In this document: piece by piece, positions 1-9,990 of the stretch | Numbering within the stretch: position 1 is the first letter of the stretch | How the letters are laid out: each line of letters starts with the position of its first letter | Assembly (NCBI GenBank): GCA_007570785.1 | Contig: ML660774.1 | Span: 3,198,201-3,262,200 of the forward strand | Direction of reading: 5' to 3' | Length of the DNA: 64,000 bases | Source of the DNA: Antilocapra americana | Taxonomy: Eukaryota > Chordata > Mammalia > Artiodactyla > Antilocapridae | The notes under the pieces: model-generated | Databases searched by the model: none | The model's input: only the letters and a program-made list of their open reading frames with translations | Told to the model about the DNA's origin: nothing | Program-made: the position numbers and the translations under genes

Positions 1-636
1 TTGTGGATTAGGGTAGAATGTGCCAGGGTGTGTGTCTCCTTACTTCTTCCCCCTTAACCATCACCCCCCAGAAAATCCCACACCCTGTGAACACTGCGAT
101 GCTGAGGGTATCTGGCACTGAAGTGATGGGACTCCAACTAGGACGGTGCTGATTAGAAACCAACCGCGAGGAATCTTAAAGACAAACCCATTTTGGAATC
201 CCTTTCCAATTCCAAGGGCTGACCGTTCTTTGTAGGCTTGACTGAGCTCCTGGAGGGCTTGAATGAATCTGGAGATTGGGGTCCCATCCTCAGAGGTCCG
301 AAGATGCTCAGCTGCTGGTGCTCCCCCCCCCCAGCATCCACATCCACCACACTCCCGCCCTCAGGCCCCAGGCTGCCCAGGCTCCAGAAACACAACACCA
401 GCCCAGGTCACCAGGCTAAATGAAATGCTGTTGTCTTTGCTTTTCATCCTTTTTGTTTGTAATTTTAATTTGTATTTAATTGGGAATATAAGCTTATTCA
501 GTGATACATATTCATATTATATATTCTTCAGATTCTTTTCCCGTATAGGTTACTACACAGGATCAAGTAGAGTTTTCTGTGCTATAAGATACGTCCTTGT
601 GGATTAATTATTACAAGTTTATATATTTATATAAAT
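1..636 (+). repeat. Composite tandem unit, copy A (truncated by window start)
   Basis: GC-rich block Y (1 to about 420) followed by an antisense old L1 3' end (about 420-636). Block Y matches 2940-3390, 6564-6785 and 7515-7990 at many points: a shared start around 'gtggatta', a pyrimidine stretch near 40, and the 14-mer agctcctggagggc at 245-258, which recurs at 7783-7796. The L1 part has the typical 'attcttttccc...ttactacacag' string also seen near 3480 and 8090. Block X of this copy would lie left of the window. The small frames here do not resemble known proteins. Confidence 0.6.
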
Positions 637-2019
637 CAGTTCAGTTCAGTTCAGTCACATAGTCATGTCTGACTCTTTGCAGCCCCATGAACTGCAGCAT
701 GCCAGGCCTCCCTGTCCATTGCCAGCCCCTGAAGTATATTCAAACTCCTGTCCATTGAGTCAGTAATGCCATCCAACCATCTCATCCTCTGTCATCCCCT
801 TCTACTCCTGACTTCAATCTTTCCCAGCAACAGGGTCTTTTCCAAGGAGTCAGTTCTTCACATCAGGTCGCCAAAGTATTGGAGTTTCAGCTTCAACATC
901 AGTCCTTCCAATGAACACCCAGGACTGATCTCCTTTAGGATGGGCTGATCTGATTTCTTTGCAGTCCAAGGGACTCTCAAGAGTCTTCTCCAACACAATA
1001 CTTCAAAAGCATAAATTCTTCAGCACTCAGCTTTCTTTATAGTCCAACTCTCACATCCATGCACGATTATTGGAAAAAAACGTAGCCTTGACTAGACAGA
1101 CCTTTGCTGGCAAAGTAACGTCTCTGCTTTCTAATATGCTGTCTAGGATGGTCATAACTTTTCTTCCAAGGAGTAAGTGTCTTTTAATTTCATGGCTGCA
1201 ATCACCATCTGCAGTGATTTTGGAGCCCAGAAAAATAAAGTCTGCCACTTTTACCACTGTTTTCCCATCTATTTGCCATGAAGTGATGGGACCAGATGCC
1301 ATGGTCTTAGTTTTCTGAATGTTGAGCCTTAAGCCAACTTTTTCACTCTCCTTGTTCACTTTCATCAAGAGGCTCTTTGGTTCTTCTTCACTTTCTGCCA
1401 TAAGGGTAGTATCGTCTGCATATCTGAGGTTATTGATATTTCTCCCGGCAATTTTAATTCCAGCTTGTGCTTCATCCAGCCCAGCGTTTCTCATGATGTA
1501 CTCTGCATATAAATTAAATAAGCAGGGTGACAATATACAGCCTTGACGTACTCCTTTTCCTGTTTGGAACCAGTCTGTTGTTCCATGTCCAGTTCTCACT
1601 GTTGCTTCCTGACCTGCATACAGGTTTCTCAAGAGGCAGGTCAGGTGGTCTGGTATTCCCATCTCTTTCAGAATTTCCACAGTTTATTGTGATCCACGTA
1701 GTCAAAGGCTTTGGCATAGTCAATAAAGCAGAAATAGATGTTTTTCTGGAACTTTCTTGCTTTTTTGATGATCCAGCTGATGCTGGCAATTTGATCTCTG
1801 ATCCCTCTGCCTTTTCTAAAACAAGGTTGAACATCTGGAAATTCATGGTTCATGTATTGCTGAAGCCTGGTTTGGAGAATTTGAGCATCACTTTGCTAGT
1901 GTGTGAGATGAGTGCAATTGTGCGGTAGTTTGAGCATTCTTTGGCATTGAAATTCTTTGAGATTGGAATGAAAAGTGTCCTTTTCCAGCCCTGTTGCCAC
2001 TGCTGAGTTTTCCAAATTT
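637..2019 (-). mobile_element. BovB LINE (RTE clade), 5'-truncated, antisense
   Basis: The BovB 3' end lies at the left: the tandem cagtt tail begins at 637, followed by the complement of the terminal 'gagtcggacacgactgagc' region. The element runs back through the reverse transcriptase region and stops at about 2019 within the sequence just upstream of the RT domain. Length is about 1.4 kb against about 3.2 kb for a full element. It lies in the L1 part of array copy A, which resumes after 2195. The right junction is very AT-rich, so a target duplication cannot be fixed. Confidence 0.93.
1051..1853 (-). pseudogene. BovB reverse transcriptase fragment, frameshifted
   Basis: Two minus-strand frames together cover much of a BovB RT. 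The frame at 1668-1853 holds RT motif A (FIDYAKAFDYVD). The frame at 1051-1680 continues with motif B (RQGCILSP, residues 45-52) and the catalytic YADD (residues 87-90). The two are out of register near 1675, where an indel breaks the protein just after LWK. The endonuclease domain is absent because the element is 5' truncated. The active-site boxes are intact, but the frame is not functional as it stands. Confidence 0.9.
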
Positions 2020-2070
2020 ATGTAAATATGCATATATTTATATGTTTTTATACTTATATATGTATATATT

Positions 2071-2195
2071 TGGAGAAGAAAATGGCAACCCACTCCAGTA
2101 TTCTTGCCTGGAAAACCCCATGGACAGAGGAGCCTGGTGGACTACAGTCAACGAGGTCTCAAAGAGTCAGCATGACTGAGTGACTAAACAGACAC
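2071..2195 (+). mobile_element. Bov-A type SINE monomer
   Basis: Reads 'ggagaagaaaatggcaaccc', then the conserved 'actccagtattcttgcctgg' and 'catggacagaggagcctggt' blocks, ending in the 'aaagagtcag' to 'gactgagtgac' terminus. This is the 3' body of Bov-tA/Bov-A SINEs without the tRNA-Glu-derived head. It sits in AT-rich sequence just beyond the BovB. Confidence 0.88.
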
Positions 2196-2683
2196 GCATA
2201 TGTGTTTATACCTGTCTCTCACTGTGCATGTGTATCACATCCTCTGAGTTTATGCCACCTTCATTTTCACGTATTCCCTGTGGTAGCCATGACTTGATTC
2301 GTTAAGTTTTGGTCCTTTTCAATTTGAAAAATGAGTTCATTGTTTTGAATGTGTTTTTTGAATTCTCACATGATTCTTTCTGATACACAGTTTTTCTGCT
2401 CCGACATGTCCGTGATTGAGACTGCCGGATCACGAGGTGCCTTGTTTTCATTTTAAAGGCACCTCCATACTGCTCTGCATCCTGCCTCCTTCCAATCTGC
2501 ATCCCCAGATCACTGTGGGCGGGTTCCCTTTCCTCCATATTCTCTTGGGTATTTACAGTCTGTAGTCTTTTTGGTGGTGTCCATCCTGAGCAGTAGGAGG
2601 TCGTACCTCTTTTGAATTCTGACTTGCAGTGCTGTAACAATTACCAATATGAAGGCTGTTTTCATGTGTTTTACAAAAACGTG
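2196..2683 (-). mobile_element. Old L1 3' region, L1 part of array copy A
   Basis: Antisense degenerate L1 3' end. Landmarks are the complement of the ORF2 tail around 2440-2640 ('ctccatactgctctgcatcc', 'gggttccctttcctccat') and the 'gtggccatcctgag'-like stretch near 2575. It parallels 5740-5950, 6990-7230 and 8620-8770. No intact frame remains. It connects directly to block X of copy B. Confidence 0.7.
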
Positions 2684-3672
2684 CATTCAGTTGACCTCTT
2701 GAGCTCGGCTTCTTGAACATCTCCCTGTTTTGAATTCTGTTTCAATTACCTACCACAGGACATCTCTTGAGTCAGGTGTCCTTTACTGCCCCCACAGGCC
2801 CTGTGAATGCCAAGTGCCCATAAGCCATGGATTTATCGTTGTTACAGGCCATGTCCGCAAGGCGACAGCATTTCCCCATGCCCCGCTCAGCTTCCCAGGG
2901 CAACCAGAGGCCTAGGGAAATTCATCTTACTGGGACGTGGATAAGGGTGGAAGGCACTAGAGCTGCTATCTCCTTACTTCTTCCCCCTTACCTTCACCCC
3001 CAGACAAATCCCAAACCCTGCCCAACCTGGGATGCTCGGGGTGCGGTGGCAGTGCAGTGGGGGGACTCCGAGGAAGGTGCTGTTGGTGAGAAACCAACCA
3101 CTGGGAGAATTCAAGACCTTCCTACTTCGGAAACCTTTTCCAGCTTGGAGAGCGCACGGTTGTTTGGGTGCACTAGGCTCTGCTGAGTGATAGAAGGGCC
3201 TCCTGAATCTGGATCGGGGTCCCATCCACAGGGGCCCTGGATCTCCAGGTCCTAGCAGAGGTCACCTGCTGGCACCTCCTCCCCGGGTCCCTCAGGCCCA
3301 CTAGAGTCCAGCCTCCAGACCCAGGGCCGCTCAAGCTCAGGAATGTGACTCCAGTGCAGGTCACCCAGGCTGAGCGAAACGCTGATGTCACTTTTCTCTT
3401 TTTTTGAAATGTAATGTGTATTTCATGTTATATGACCTGATTCAGTCATACATATTCAGATATTTATTCTCCAGATTCTTTTCCCATCCAGATTACTACA
3501 CAGTGTTGAGGAGAGTTCCCTGGGCTATAAAGTCCTTATGGATTACTAATTATACACACACACACACACACACACACACATATGGATATTTAAAGATATG
3601 TATATTACCTTGTATATTCTAATCACAGCCTCCTAATTTATTGCTTCCACATCTTCACCTATTCTCTCTGGT
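2684..3672 (+). repeat. Composite tandem unit, copy B (X, Y and L1 3' end)
   Basis: Block X (2684-2940) carries cttcttgaacatctccctgt at 2709-2728, identical to 7286-7305 in copy D. Block Y (2940-3390) is GC-rich and shows the start 'gtggataagggtgg' and the 'cccacaggggccctgg' region shared with copies A and D. From about 3391 an antisense old L1 3' end follows, interrupted later by BovB and L1_BT. A 119-codon frame (2827-3186) crosses X and Y but is not conserved between copies, so I do not call it a gene. Confidence 0.6.
3555..3581. repeat. (CA)n microsatellite
   Basis: A run of about 13 CA dinucleotides inside the L1 part of array copy B. Copy D has a related TG/TA-rich tract at 8168-8186 in the equivalent place. 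Confidence 0.95.
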
Positions 3673-3682
3673 AACCATAACT

Positions 3683-4321
3683 GGAATTCCATCACCTCCA
3701 CTAGCTTTGTTCATAGTGATGCTTCCTAAGGCCCACTTGACTTCACATTCCAGGATGTTTGGCTCTAGCTGGTGATTGCAGCTATGAAATAAAAAGATGC
3801 TTACTCCGTGGAAGAAAATTTATGACCAACCTAGACAGCATGATAAAAAGCAGAGACATTGCTTTGCCAACAAAGGTCCATCTAGTTAAAGTTATGGTTT
3901 TCCCAGTAGTCATGTATGGATATGAGAGTTGGAATATAAAGAAAGCTGAGCACCAAAGAATTGATGCTTTTCAACTGTGGTGTTGGAGAAGACTTTTGAG
4001 ACTCCCTTGGACTGCAAGGATATCCCATCCTAAAGGAAATCAGTCTTGAATATTAATTGGAAAGATTGATGCTGAAGATGAAACTCCAATATTTTGGCCA
4101 CCTGATGTGAAGAACTGACTGATTTGAAAAAACCCTGATGCTGGGAAATATTGAGGGTAGGAGGAGAAGGGGACAGCAGAGGATGAGATGGTTAGATGGC
4201 ATCACTAACTCAATGGACATGAGTTTGTGTAAACTTCAGGAGTTGGTGATGGACAGGGAGGCCTGGAGCGCTGCAGTCCATGGGGTCGTAAAGAGTCAAA
4301 CACGACTGAGCGACTGAACTG
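3683..4321 (+). mobile_element. BovB LINE with 5' inversion, target duplication AACCATAACT
   Basis: 3683 to about 3769 is antisense BovB from just upstream of the RT domain ('cactagctttgttcatagtg'). From about 3771 to 4321 the sequence is sense BovB to its 3' end ('gagcgactgaactgaa'). The 10 bp AACCATAACT occurs immediately left (3673-3682) and right (4322-4331), so both segments entered in one event. This is the expected product of twin priming with loss of the RT middle. A residual sense frame at 3759-4049 encodes part of the C-terminal region and ends early. Confidence 0.93.
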
Positions 4322-4331
4322 AACCATAACT

Positions 4332-4380
4332 AGGTTTGTTAATTTGTTGTTGCATTTTTTTCTGTTTGGAAATAAGTTCT
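4332..4380 (-). mobile_element. Old L1 remnant between BovB and L1_BT
   Basis: Continues the old L1 3' UTR of array copy B after the BovB insertion ('ttgttgttgcattttttt', 'ggaaataagttcttt'). It is interrupted by the younger L1 that follows. Confidence 0.55.
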
Positions 4381-5437
4381 TTATAAAAATATTTATTTAT
4401 TTATTTACATTCTCATGTTGGTTTTGCCATACATTGACATGAATCTGCCATGGGTATACATGTGTTCCCCTTCCAGAACCCCCCTTCCACCTCCCTCCCG
4501 ATTCCATCCCTCTAGGTCATCCCAGTGCACCAGCCCTGAGCACCCTTATCATGCATCAAACCTGGGCTGGTGATTGATTTAACACATGATAATTTACATG
4601 TTTCAATGCCGTTCTCCCATATCATCCCACTCGTCCCATAGAGTCCAAAAGACTGTTCTATACATCTGCGTCTCTTTTGCTGTCTCGCATGCAGGGTTAT
4701 CTTTACCGTCTTTCTAAATTCCATATATATGCGTTAGTATACTGTATTTTTGTTTTTCCTTCTGGCGTACTTCACTCTTTATAATAGGCTCCAGTTTCGT
4801 CCACCTCAGTAGAACTAATTCAAATGTATTCTTTTTAATGTCTGAGTAATATTCCATTGTGTATATGTACCACAGCTTTCTTATCCATTCATCTGTTGAT
4901 GGACATCTAGGTTGCTTCCATGTCCTGGCTATTGTAAACAGTGTAGCAATGAACATTGGGGTACACGTGTCTCTTTCAGTTCTGGTTTCCTCGGTGTGTA
5001 TGCTCAGCAGTGGGATTGCTGGGTCATATGGCAGTTCTATATCTGGCTTTTTAAGGAATCTCCACACCGTTTTCCATAGTGGCTGTACTAGTTTGCATTC
5101 CCACCAACAGTGTAAGAGGGTTCCCTTCTCTCCACATCCTCTCCAGCATTTATTGCTTGTAGACTTTTGGATGGCAGCCATTCTGACTGGTGTAAAGTGG
5201 TACCTCATTGTGGTTTTGATTTGCATTCCTCTGATAATGAGTGATGTTGAGCATCTTTTCATGTGTTTGTTAGTCGTCTGTATGTCTTCTTTGGAGAAAT
5301 ATCTGTTTAGGTCTTTGGCCCACTTTTTGATTGGGCCATTTATTTTTCTGGAATTGAGCTGCAGGAGTTGCTTGTATATTTTTGAGATTAATTGTTTGTT
5401 TGTTGCTTCGTTTGCTATTATTTTCTCCCATTCTGAT
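4381..5437 (-). mobile_element. L1_BT-like LINE-1, 5'-truncated, antisense
   Basis: The 3' end is at the left: an AT-rich 'tatttatttatttaca' tract, then the complement of the bovid L1 3' UTR ('ggttttgccatacattgaca') and its C-rich complement of the G-tract. The ORF2 C-terminus follows up to about 5437 ('ctcccattctga'). Beyond that the older L1 of the array resumes. About 1.06 kb long. Confidence 0.9.
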
Positions 5438-5487
5438 AAGATATAATTTTCCTTACCTCTCTGACTTTCTTCATTAAGTATGATCAT
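4714..5487 (-). pseudogene. L1 ORF2 C-terminal fragment, open for 257 codons
   Basis: A continuous minus-strand frame covering the C-terminal part of L1 ORF2p and ending at the natural stop (LTHIYGI). Visible features are the [20 protein letters not shown] segment and a cysteine cluster [18 protein letters not shown] near residues 119-136, which matches the ORF2p C-terminal Cys-rich region. The first 17 or so codons are not L1_BT: they come from the older L1 into which it inserted. RT and endonuclease domains are absent, so the fragment cannot act in retrotransposition. Confidence 0.85.
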
Positions 5488-5999
5488 TTCCAGGTCTATT
5501 TATATTACTAGGAAATGCAGTATTCCATTCTTTTTAATGCCTGAGCTATATGCCATTCTGTATATAAAAACACTGCATCTTCTTTATCCACCCCTCTGAC
5601 GATGGACATTTGCTTTCTTCCACGTGTTGTTTATTCTAGAGTGCTGCAGTGAAGCTTGAGGTGTATGAATCTTTTCAAATGATGGTGTTTGGCATGGAGA
5701 GGCCCAGGAGTGATATTGCATGATTATGTGGTACCTCTATTTTCAGTTTTAAGGGAGCCTTCATGCTGATCTCCGTTGTGCCTCATTCCGATTTGAAATC
5801 CCCAAATCATTGTAGGATGATGTGGAATATCTCCATGTTCTCTTCTGCATTTACTGTTTGCATTCTTTTTCATGATGCCCATTCTGAGCATCGGGAAGTC
5901 ACACCTCATTAGAGCTTTGATTTGCAGTCCTTTAACAATCAGCCATAGGGATATGGAGTTTCTTTCCCTATGCTTTTTTTTTTTTTTCTTTTTAAAGTG
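5438..5999 (-). mobile_element. Old L1, continuation of array copy B
   Basis: After L1_BT the degenerate antisense L1 continues: 'cattaagtatgatcatttcc', then 'tccattctttttaatgcctg', the 'cttctttatccac' string, and the ORF2 tail to about 5960. A T-tract at 5972-5986 precedes block X of copy C. Confidence 0.7.
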
Positions 6000-6221
6000 C
6001 ATTCAGTTGATCTCTTGAGTTTGGCTTTTTGAGCATAACTGTGTTTTGAATACTTTTTCAATTACCTGCCCCAGGACATTTCTTGAGGGCTCAGTTCCCT
6101 ACAGTCCCACAGACTTTGCGAATATAAAGTTCCAGGAAGCTGTAAATTTTAACGTGTTGTTACAGGAAATGTCCACAAGGCAGTAGCATTTCTTCATGCC
6201 CCACTTGGTTGCTTAGGCAAA
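6000..6221 (+). repeat. Composite tandem unit, copy C, block X
   Basis: Aligns by eye to 2684-2940 and 7256-7515 throughout: 'attcagttgatctcttgag', 'tgttttgaatac', 'ccccaggacatttcttgag', 'tgtccacaaggcagtagcat'. It is more diverged than copies B and D. A Bov-tA SINE follows at its right end. Confidence 0.62.
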
Positions 6222-6556
6222 CTGGGTTCATGCTAAGTCGCTTCAGTCCTGTCTGACTTTGTGCGACCCTGTGGCCTGTAGCCCTCCAGGCTCCCCTGTC
6301 CTTGGGATTCTCCAGGCAAGAACACTGGAGTGGGCTGCCCTGCCCTCCTGCAGGGGATTTGCCCGACCCAGGGATGGAATGAGTACTCGTCGCCTGCGTC
6401 TCCTGCATTGGCAGGCGGGCTCCTTAGGACTAGCGCCTCCTGTGAAGCCCAGGAATACTGGAGTAGGCCATTCCCTTCTCCAGGGAATTTTCCCAACCCA
6501 GAGATCAAACCTGGTACTCCTGCATTGCAGGCAGATTGTTTACCATCTGAGCCGCC
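6222..6556 (-). mobile_element. Bov-tA SINE, dimeric, antisense
   Basis: From left: complement of the SINE 3' body ('cgcttcagtcctgtctgact'), then a tRNA-derived head region, then a second body/head unit ('aatactggagtaggccattc' to 'tttaccatctgagccgccag'). The host 7-mer aggcaaa occurs at 6215-6221 and 6557-6563, a possible short target duplication. The ORFs on both strands are read-throughs of the SINE. Confidence 0.9.
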
Positions 6557-6563
6557 AGGCAAA

Positions 6564-7255
6564 TAGAGCCCTAGAGAAATTCTTCTCTCTGAGTTGTGGC
6601 TTAGAGTAGAAGGTGCCAGGGCTTGTGTCTCCTTCCTTTTGCCCCCTTAACCTTCACCTCCCAGATATATTTCAACCCCTGTGCAAACTGAATTTGTGGG
6701 TGGCTGGTAGTGGGATGAGGGACTCTGAAAGAGGAGGGTGCTGGTGTGACATAGCCACTGGGAGGCTGGAAAATGCAGTGTTTCTTTCTTTTTTTTGTTG
6801 TCTGAGTCATATTCTATTCCGTCTATATAAATACCGCATCTTCTTTATCCATCCTTCTGATGATGGACATTTTAGTTTCTTCAACATGCTGGTTCCTCTA
6901 AAGAGTGCTGCAGTGAAACTTGGGTGCATGAGTCTTCAGATTATGGGTTTTCTGCATGGACAGGCCCGGGAGTGACACTGCAGGGTCCCGTGATACCTCT
7001 AGTTTCAGTTTTTAGTGGACCTTCACACTGCTCTCCATCCTGCCTCTTTCTAATTCATATTCCCCAAGTCAGTGCAGGAGGGTTCCCTTTTCTCCATGTT
7101 CTCTCCCATATTTATTGTTTCCATTCTTTGTGATGCTGTCCGTTCTGAGCTGTGGGAGATCATTCCTCCTTAGAGTTTTGGTTTGCAGTTCTCTAGTCAT
7201 CAGTGGTAATGATGTGAAACTTCTTTTCCTGTGTTTAAATAAAAGCACAAAATAC
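6564..7255 (+). repeat. Composite tandem unit, copy C, shortened block Y plus old L1
   Basis: Block Y is recognisable from 'gtggcttagagtagaaggtg' to about 6785, then stops. The sequence jumps at about 6786 directly to the ORF2-tail part of the antisense L1 ('gtctgagtcatattctattc'). Compared with copies B and D, roughly the second half of Y and the L1 3' UTR are missing, so copy C carries an internal deletion. Confidence 0.6.
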
Positions 7256-8839
7256 CCGTGTGTTCAGTTCACGTCTTGAGATCGGCTTCTTGAACATCTC
7301 CCTGTTTTGAATTCTTTTTCTATTACCTACCCCAGGCTATTTCTTGACTGCAGATGTCCCTATAGCCCCACAGGCTTTATGAATCCTAATTCCCTTAAGT
7401 TGCAAATTTTAAAAGTGTTATTACAGGACATGTCCACAAGGCAGCAGCACCTCTTCATGCCGCATTTGTCTTCCTAGTGCAAACAGAGCCCTAGAGGAAT
7501 TCAGCTTCCTGGGTCGTGGATTAGAGTGGAATGTGCCAGGACTGGTGTTTCCTAAGCCTTAAGCCTTATCCTTACCTCCTTATCCTCTCAGGCTTCACCT
7601 GCTCCCACCCCAGACAAATTCCAAACCCTGCCCCAGGGAGATACTGAAGGTGCTGCGGTAAGAAAGCAGAGGAAGGAATCTGAAGGAAGAAGCTACAGGT
7701 GAGAAACCACTAGAGGTCAACCCACTTCGGCCCTTTCCAGCTCCCAGGGCGCTCTGTTCTTCGGGTGCACTGGGCTTGGTTCAGCTCCTGGAGGGCCTGC
7801 CTGCATCCGGAGGTCAGGGTCCATTCCACAGGGGACCAGGCATTACAAGCCCAAGGGGGGATCCGCGGCTCGCACTTTCTCCCAAGCTTTCTCACGTCTA
7901 CCCCGAGGTCTATCCTCGGCACCCAAGGATGCTCGGACTGCAGAAATGTGACCCCAGACCTGGTGACCTGGGCCTGAGGGGGATACCGCTGGTATTTTTT
8001 CCTTCTTTAGCTTTTTAAATTTAACTTATATTTCATATAGAAGATAACCTGACTTAATAACAGGCATTCATTTATCCATTTTCACATTCTTTTCCCATTT
8101 TAAATTACTACACAGTCTTCATTAAATTCACTGTGCTATGTACTAGGTTATTGTTGGTATCCTAATATATATGTGTGTGTGTGTATACTTATTACCATGT
8201 ATATATATATGAATCACAGCATCCTAACTTTTTCCTTCCTTAGCCCCACCTCTTCTGTGATGTAACTAACCACCAGTTTGCTTGCTGTGTTGTTGAGTTA
8301 GCTTTTGTTTGGAGAATCATTTTTATTGATTTTTGGTTCTACCCAAAAGTGATGTCCTAGGCTCTTTGTCCTTCTCTGACGCCCTTCACTTAGTAAGATG
8401 TTGCGCACGTCCATGTATTTTGCTGGAAAGGCGTTGTTTCTTTGTTTTAATGTCTGAGTCATATTCTATCCTATGTATATGTATATGACACATCTTCCTT
8501 ATCCATCCCTCTGATGAAGTCTTGATTATTGTAAAACGTGCTGCATTGAATGTTTGGGTGCATTTGTCTTTTCAAATTATCATTATTCTCCACCGACAGG
8601 CCTAGGAGTAACATTGCAGGATCATGTGCTACCTGTATTCTCCATTTTAGAGGAACTTTTATACTCTTCTCCATCATACTTGTTTCCGATTTATATTCCC
8701 AAGGGTTCCCTTTTCTATAGTCCCTCTCCTGCATTTATTCTTTGCAGTTTTTTTGATGGTGGCCATTGCGAAGGGTGTGACCAGAAATCTGTACCCATGA
8801 TACATATTTCAGAAATAGAATTTTGCCTCCATCACTGAG
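7256..8839 (+). repeat. Composite tandem unit, copy D (most complete)
   Basis: X at about 7256-7515, Y at 7515-7990, then antisense old L1 from 3' UTR (8000-8450) into the ORF2 tail (8450-8830). At about 1.58 kb without large insertions it gives the best estimate of the unit. A pyrimidine-rich insertion or expansion near 7550-7600 is specific to this copy. Confidence 0.62.
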
Positions 8840-9990
8840 ACTGCCCCCTGTCCTGTTTCAGGCAAAAATGCCACCAAACATATCCAATATGCTTACTTCT
8901 ATCATCATTAATTATGTTTTTTTTTCTTATTTTGAGCTTCAGGAAATGGAATAATAGATTATGTCTTTTTCAGTTGTCACATTTATTTCACTCAACATTT
9001 GTTGTTAATTTTCCAATTTGCTTTAACAGCAGTTTGTTAACTGGCATTGTGGGCAGTTTTCTCCAGTGTGAATATATGGGCATTTGTTCATCCATTCTTC
9101 TGTAGATGATTCTCGTGTATGACGTTTTCAAATTGTGTTGCTATCAGTCTGCTTTGACATGTCTTTTGGTAAAGGAACTGTTTAGCTATACATATATTTT
9201 CAGTATTAGTAGATAGTGTCAGTTTCCTGAAATATTGCTGCAGAATTAGGCTGTCATCAGCAATGAATGAGAGCTTTTAGTTTCTGTTAATAGCACCATA
9301 TGTTTCCTCTTTATTTTAACCCTTCTGGCATGCGTATCAACTTCCCTGGTGGCTCTGATGGTGAAGAATCTGCCTGCAGTGCAGGAGACCTGGGTCCAAT
9401 CCCTGGGTCAGGAAGATCCCCTTGAGAAGGGGATGGCTACCAGCTCTAGTATTCTTGCCTGGAGAATCCCAGGGACAGAGGAGCCTGGCGGGGACCCAGG
9501 GGATCTCAAAGAGTCGGACACAACTGAGTTACTTAGCCCACACGGTGGGTGTGTAGTGGTGTCCTATTGTGTTTTAATTTGTATTCATCTGAAATGAAAG
9601 TGGTTCAGCAAATTTTCATGTTTTTTAAACAACTTTTTCATCATCTTCAATGAAGTGCCTGTTCAAGGCTCTGAGTTGTTTAGCTATTGAGTTTTCTTTT
9701 GTTTACTTATTGATTCAAAGGTATCTTGTGGCCATGAAGCTTCTGGGAGGTATATGCCTTTTTTTCCCTCAAAATGTGTTTTGCTCTTTTGCTCTCTAGA
9801 TCAAATCTTTTGAGGTACATGTTTCTTCATTTAAGAAAGTCCAACTCATTACTTTTTAAAAATAAATAGTGCTTTTGGATTTCTTTTTGCAATCTTTCTT
9901 TGCTCTGTGATCATATACATATTCTTCCATATGTTCTTCTAGGACTTTATTAACCTTTGCATTTAAATATGTAATGCTTATATCTTTAAT
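8840..9990 (-). mobile_element. Old L1 ORF2/3' end segments
   Basis: Degenerate antisense L1 with familiar landmarks: 'ggaatggaataat'-like strings near 8945, 'ttgttcatccattcttctgt' near 9085, and after the SINE the 'tattgtgttttaatttgtat' and 'cttttctttgtttacttattg'-like ORF2 region to about 9985. Frames are destroyed. The segment is split by the Bov-tA at 9340-9540. Confidence 0.65.
9340..9540 (+). mobile_element. Bov-tA SINE, sense
   Basis: Starts 'acttccctggtggctctgat' (tRNA-Glu-derived head), passes the B-box-like 'ggtccaatccctgggtcagg', then the body 'attcttgcctggagaatccc', and ends 'gagtcggacacaactgagtt'. Close to full length (about 200 bp). It is inserted within the old L1. Confidence 0.92.

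Noticed and set aside
153..607. Overlapping frames on both strands at the window start
   Set aside because: They lie in array copy A and its L1 part. Frames are not conserved between units and match nothing I recognise.
1051..1680. Reverse transcriptase as a domesticated host gene
   Set aside because: It is inside a 5'-truncated BovB, frameshifted near 1675, with the usual BovB 3' end attached. Nothing points to selection.
2827..3186. 119-codon plus-strand frame in the GC-rich block as a possible gene
   Set aside because: The frame crosses blocks X and Y of the tandem unit, but the equivalent frame is not kept in the other units, and it shows no domain or splice context.
4859..5446. 195-codon plus-strand frame with hydrophobic stretches, membrane-protein-like
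   Set aside because: It is the exact antisense of the L1 ORF2 C-terminal frame. The hydrophobic character comes from complementing AT-rich codons.
6160..6609. Several overlapping frames of about 80-116 codons on both strands
   Set aside because: All are read-throughs of the dimeric Bov-tA SINE.
9340..9540. tRNA gene from the tRNA-like SINE heads
   Set aside because: The tRNA-Glu-derived head of Bov-tA is diverged and joined to the SINE body. No copy forms an independent tRNA with a proper 3' end.
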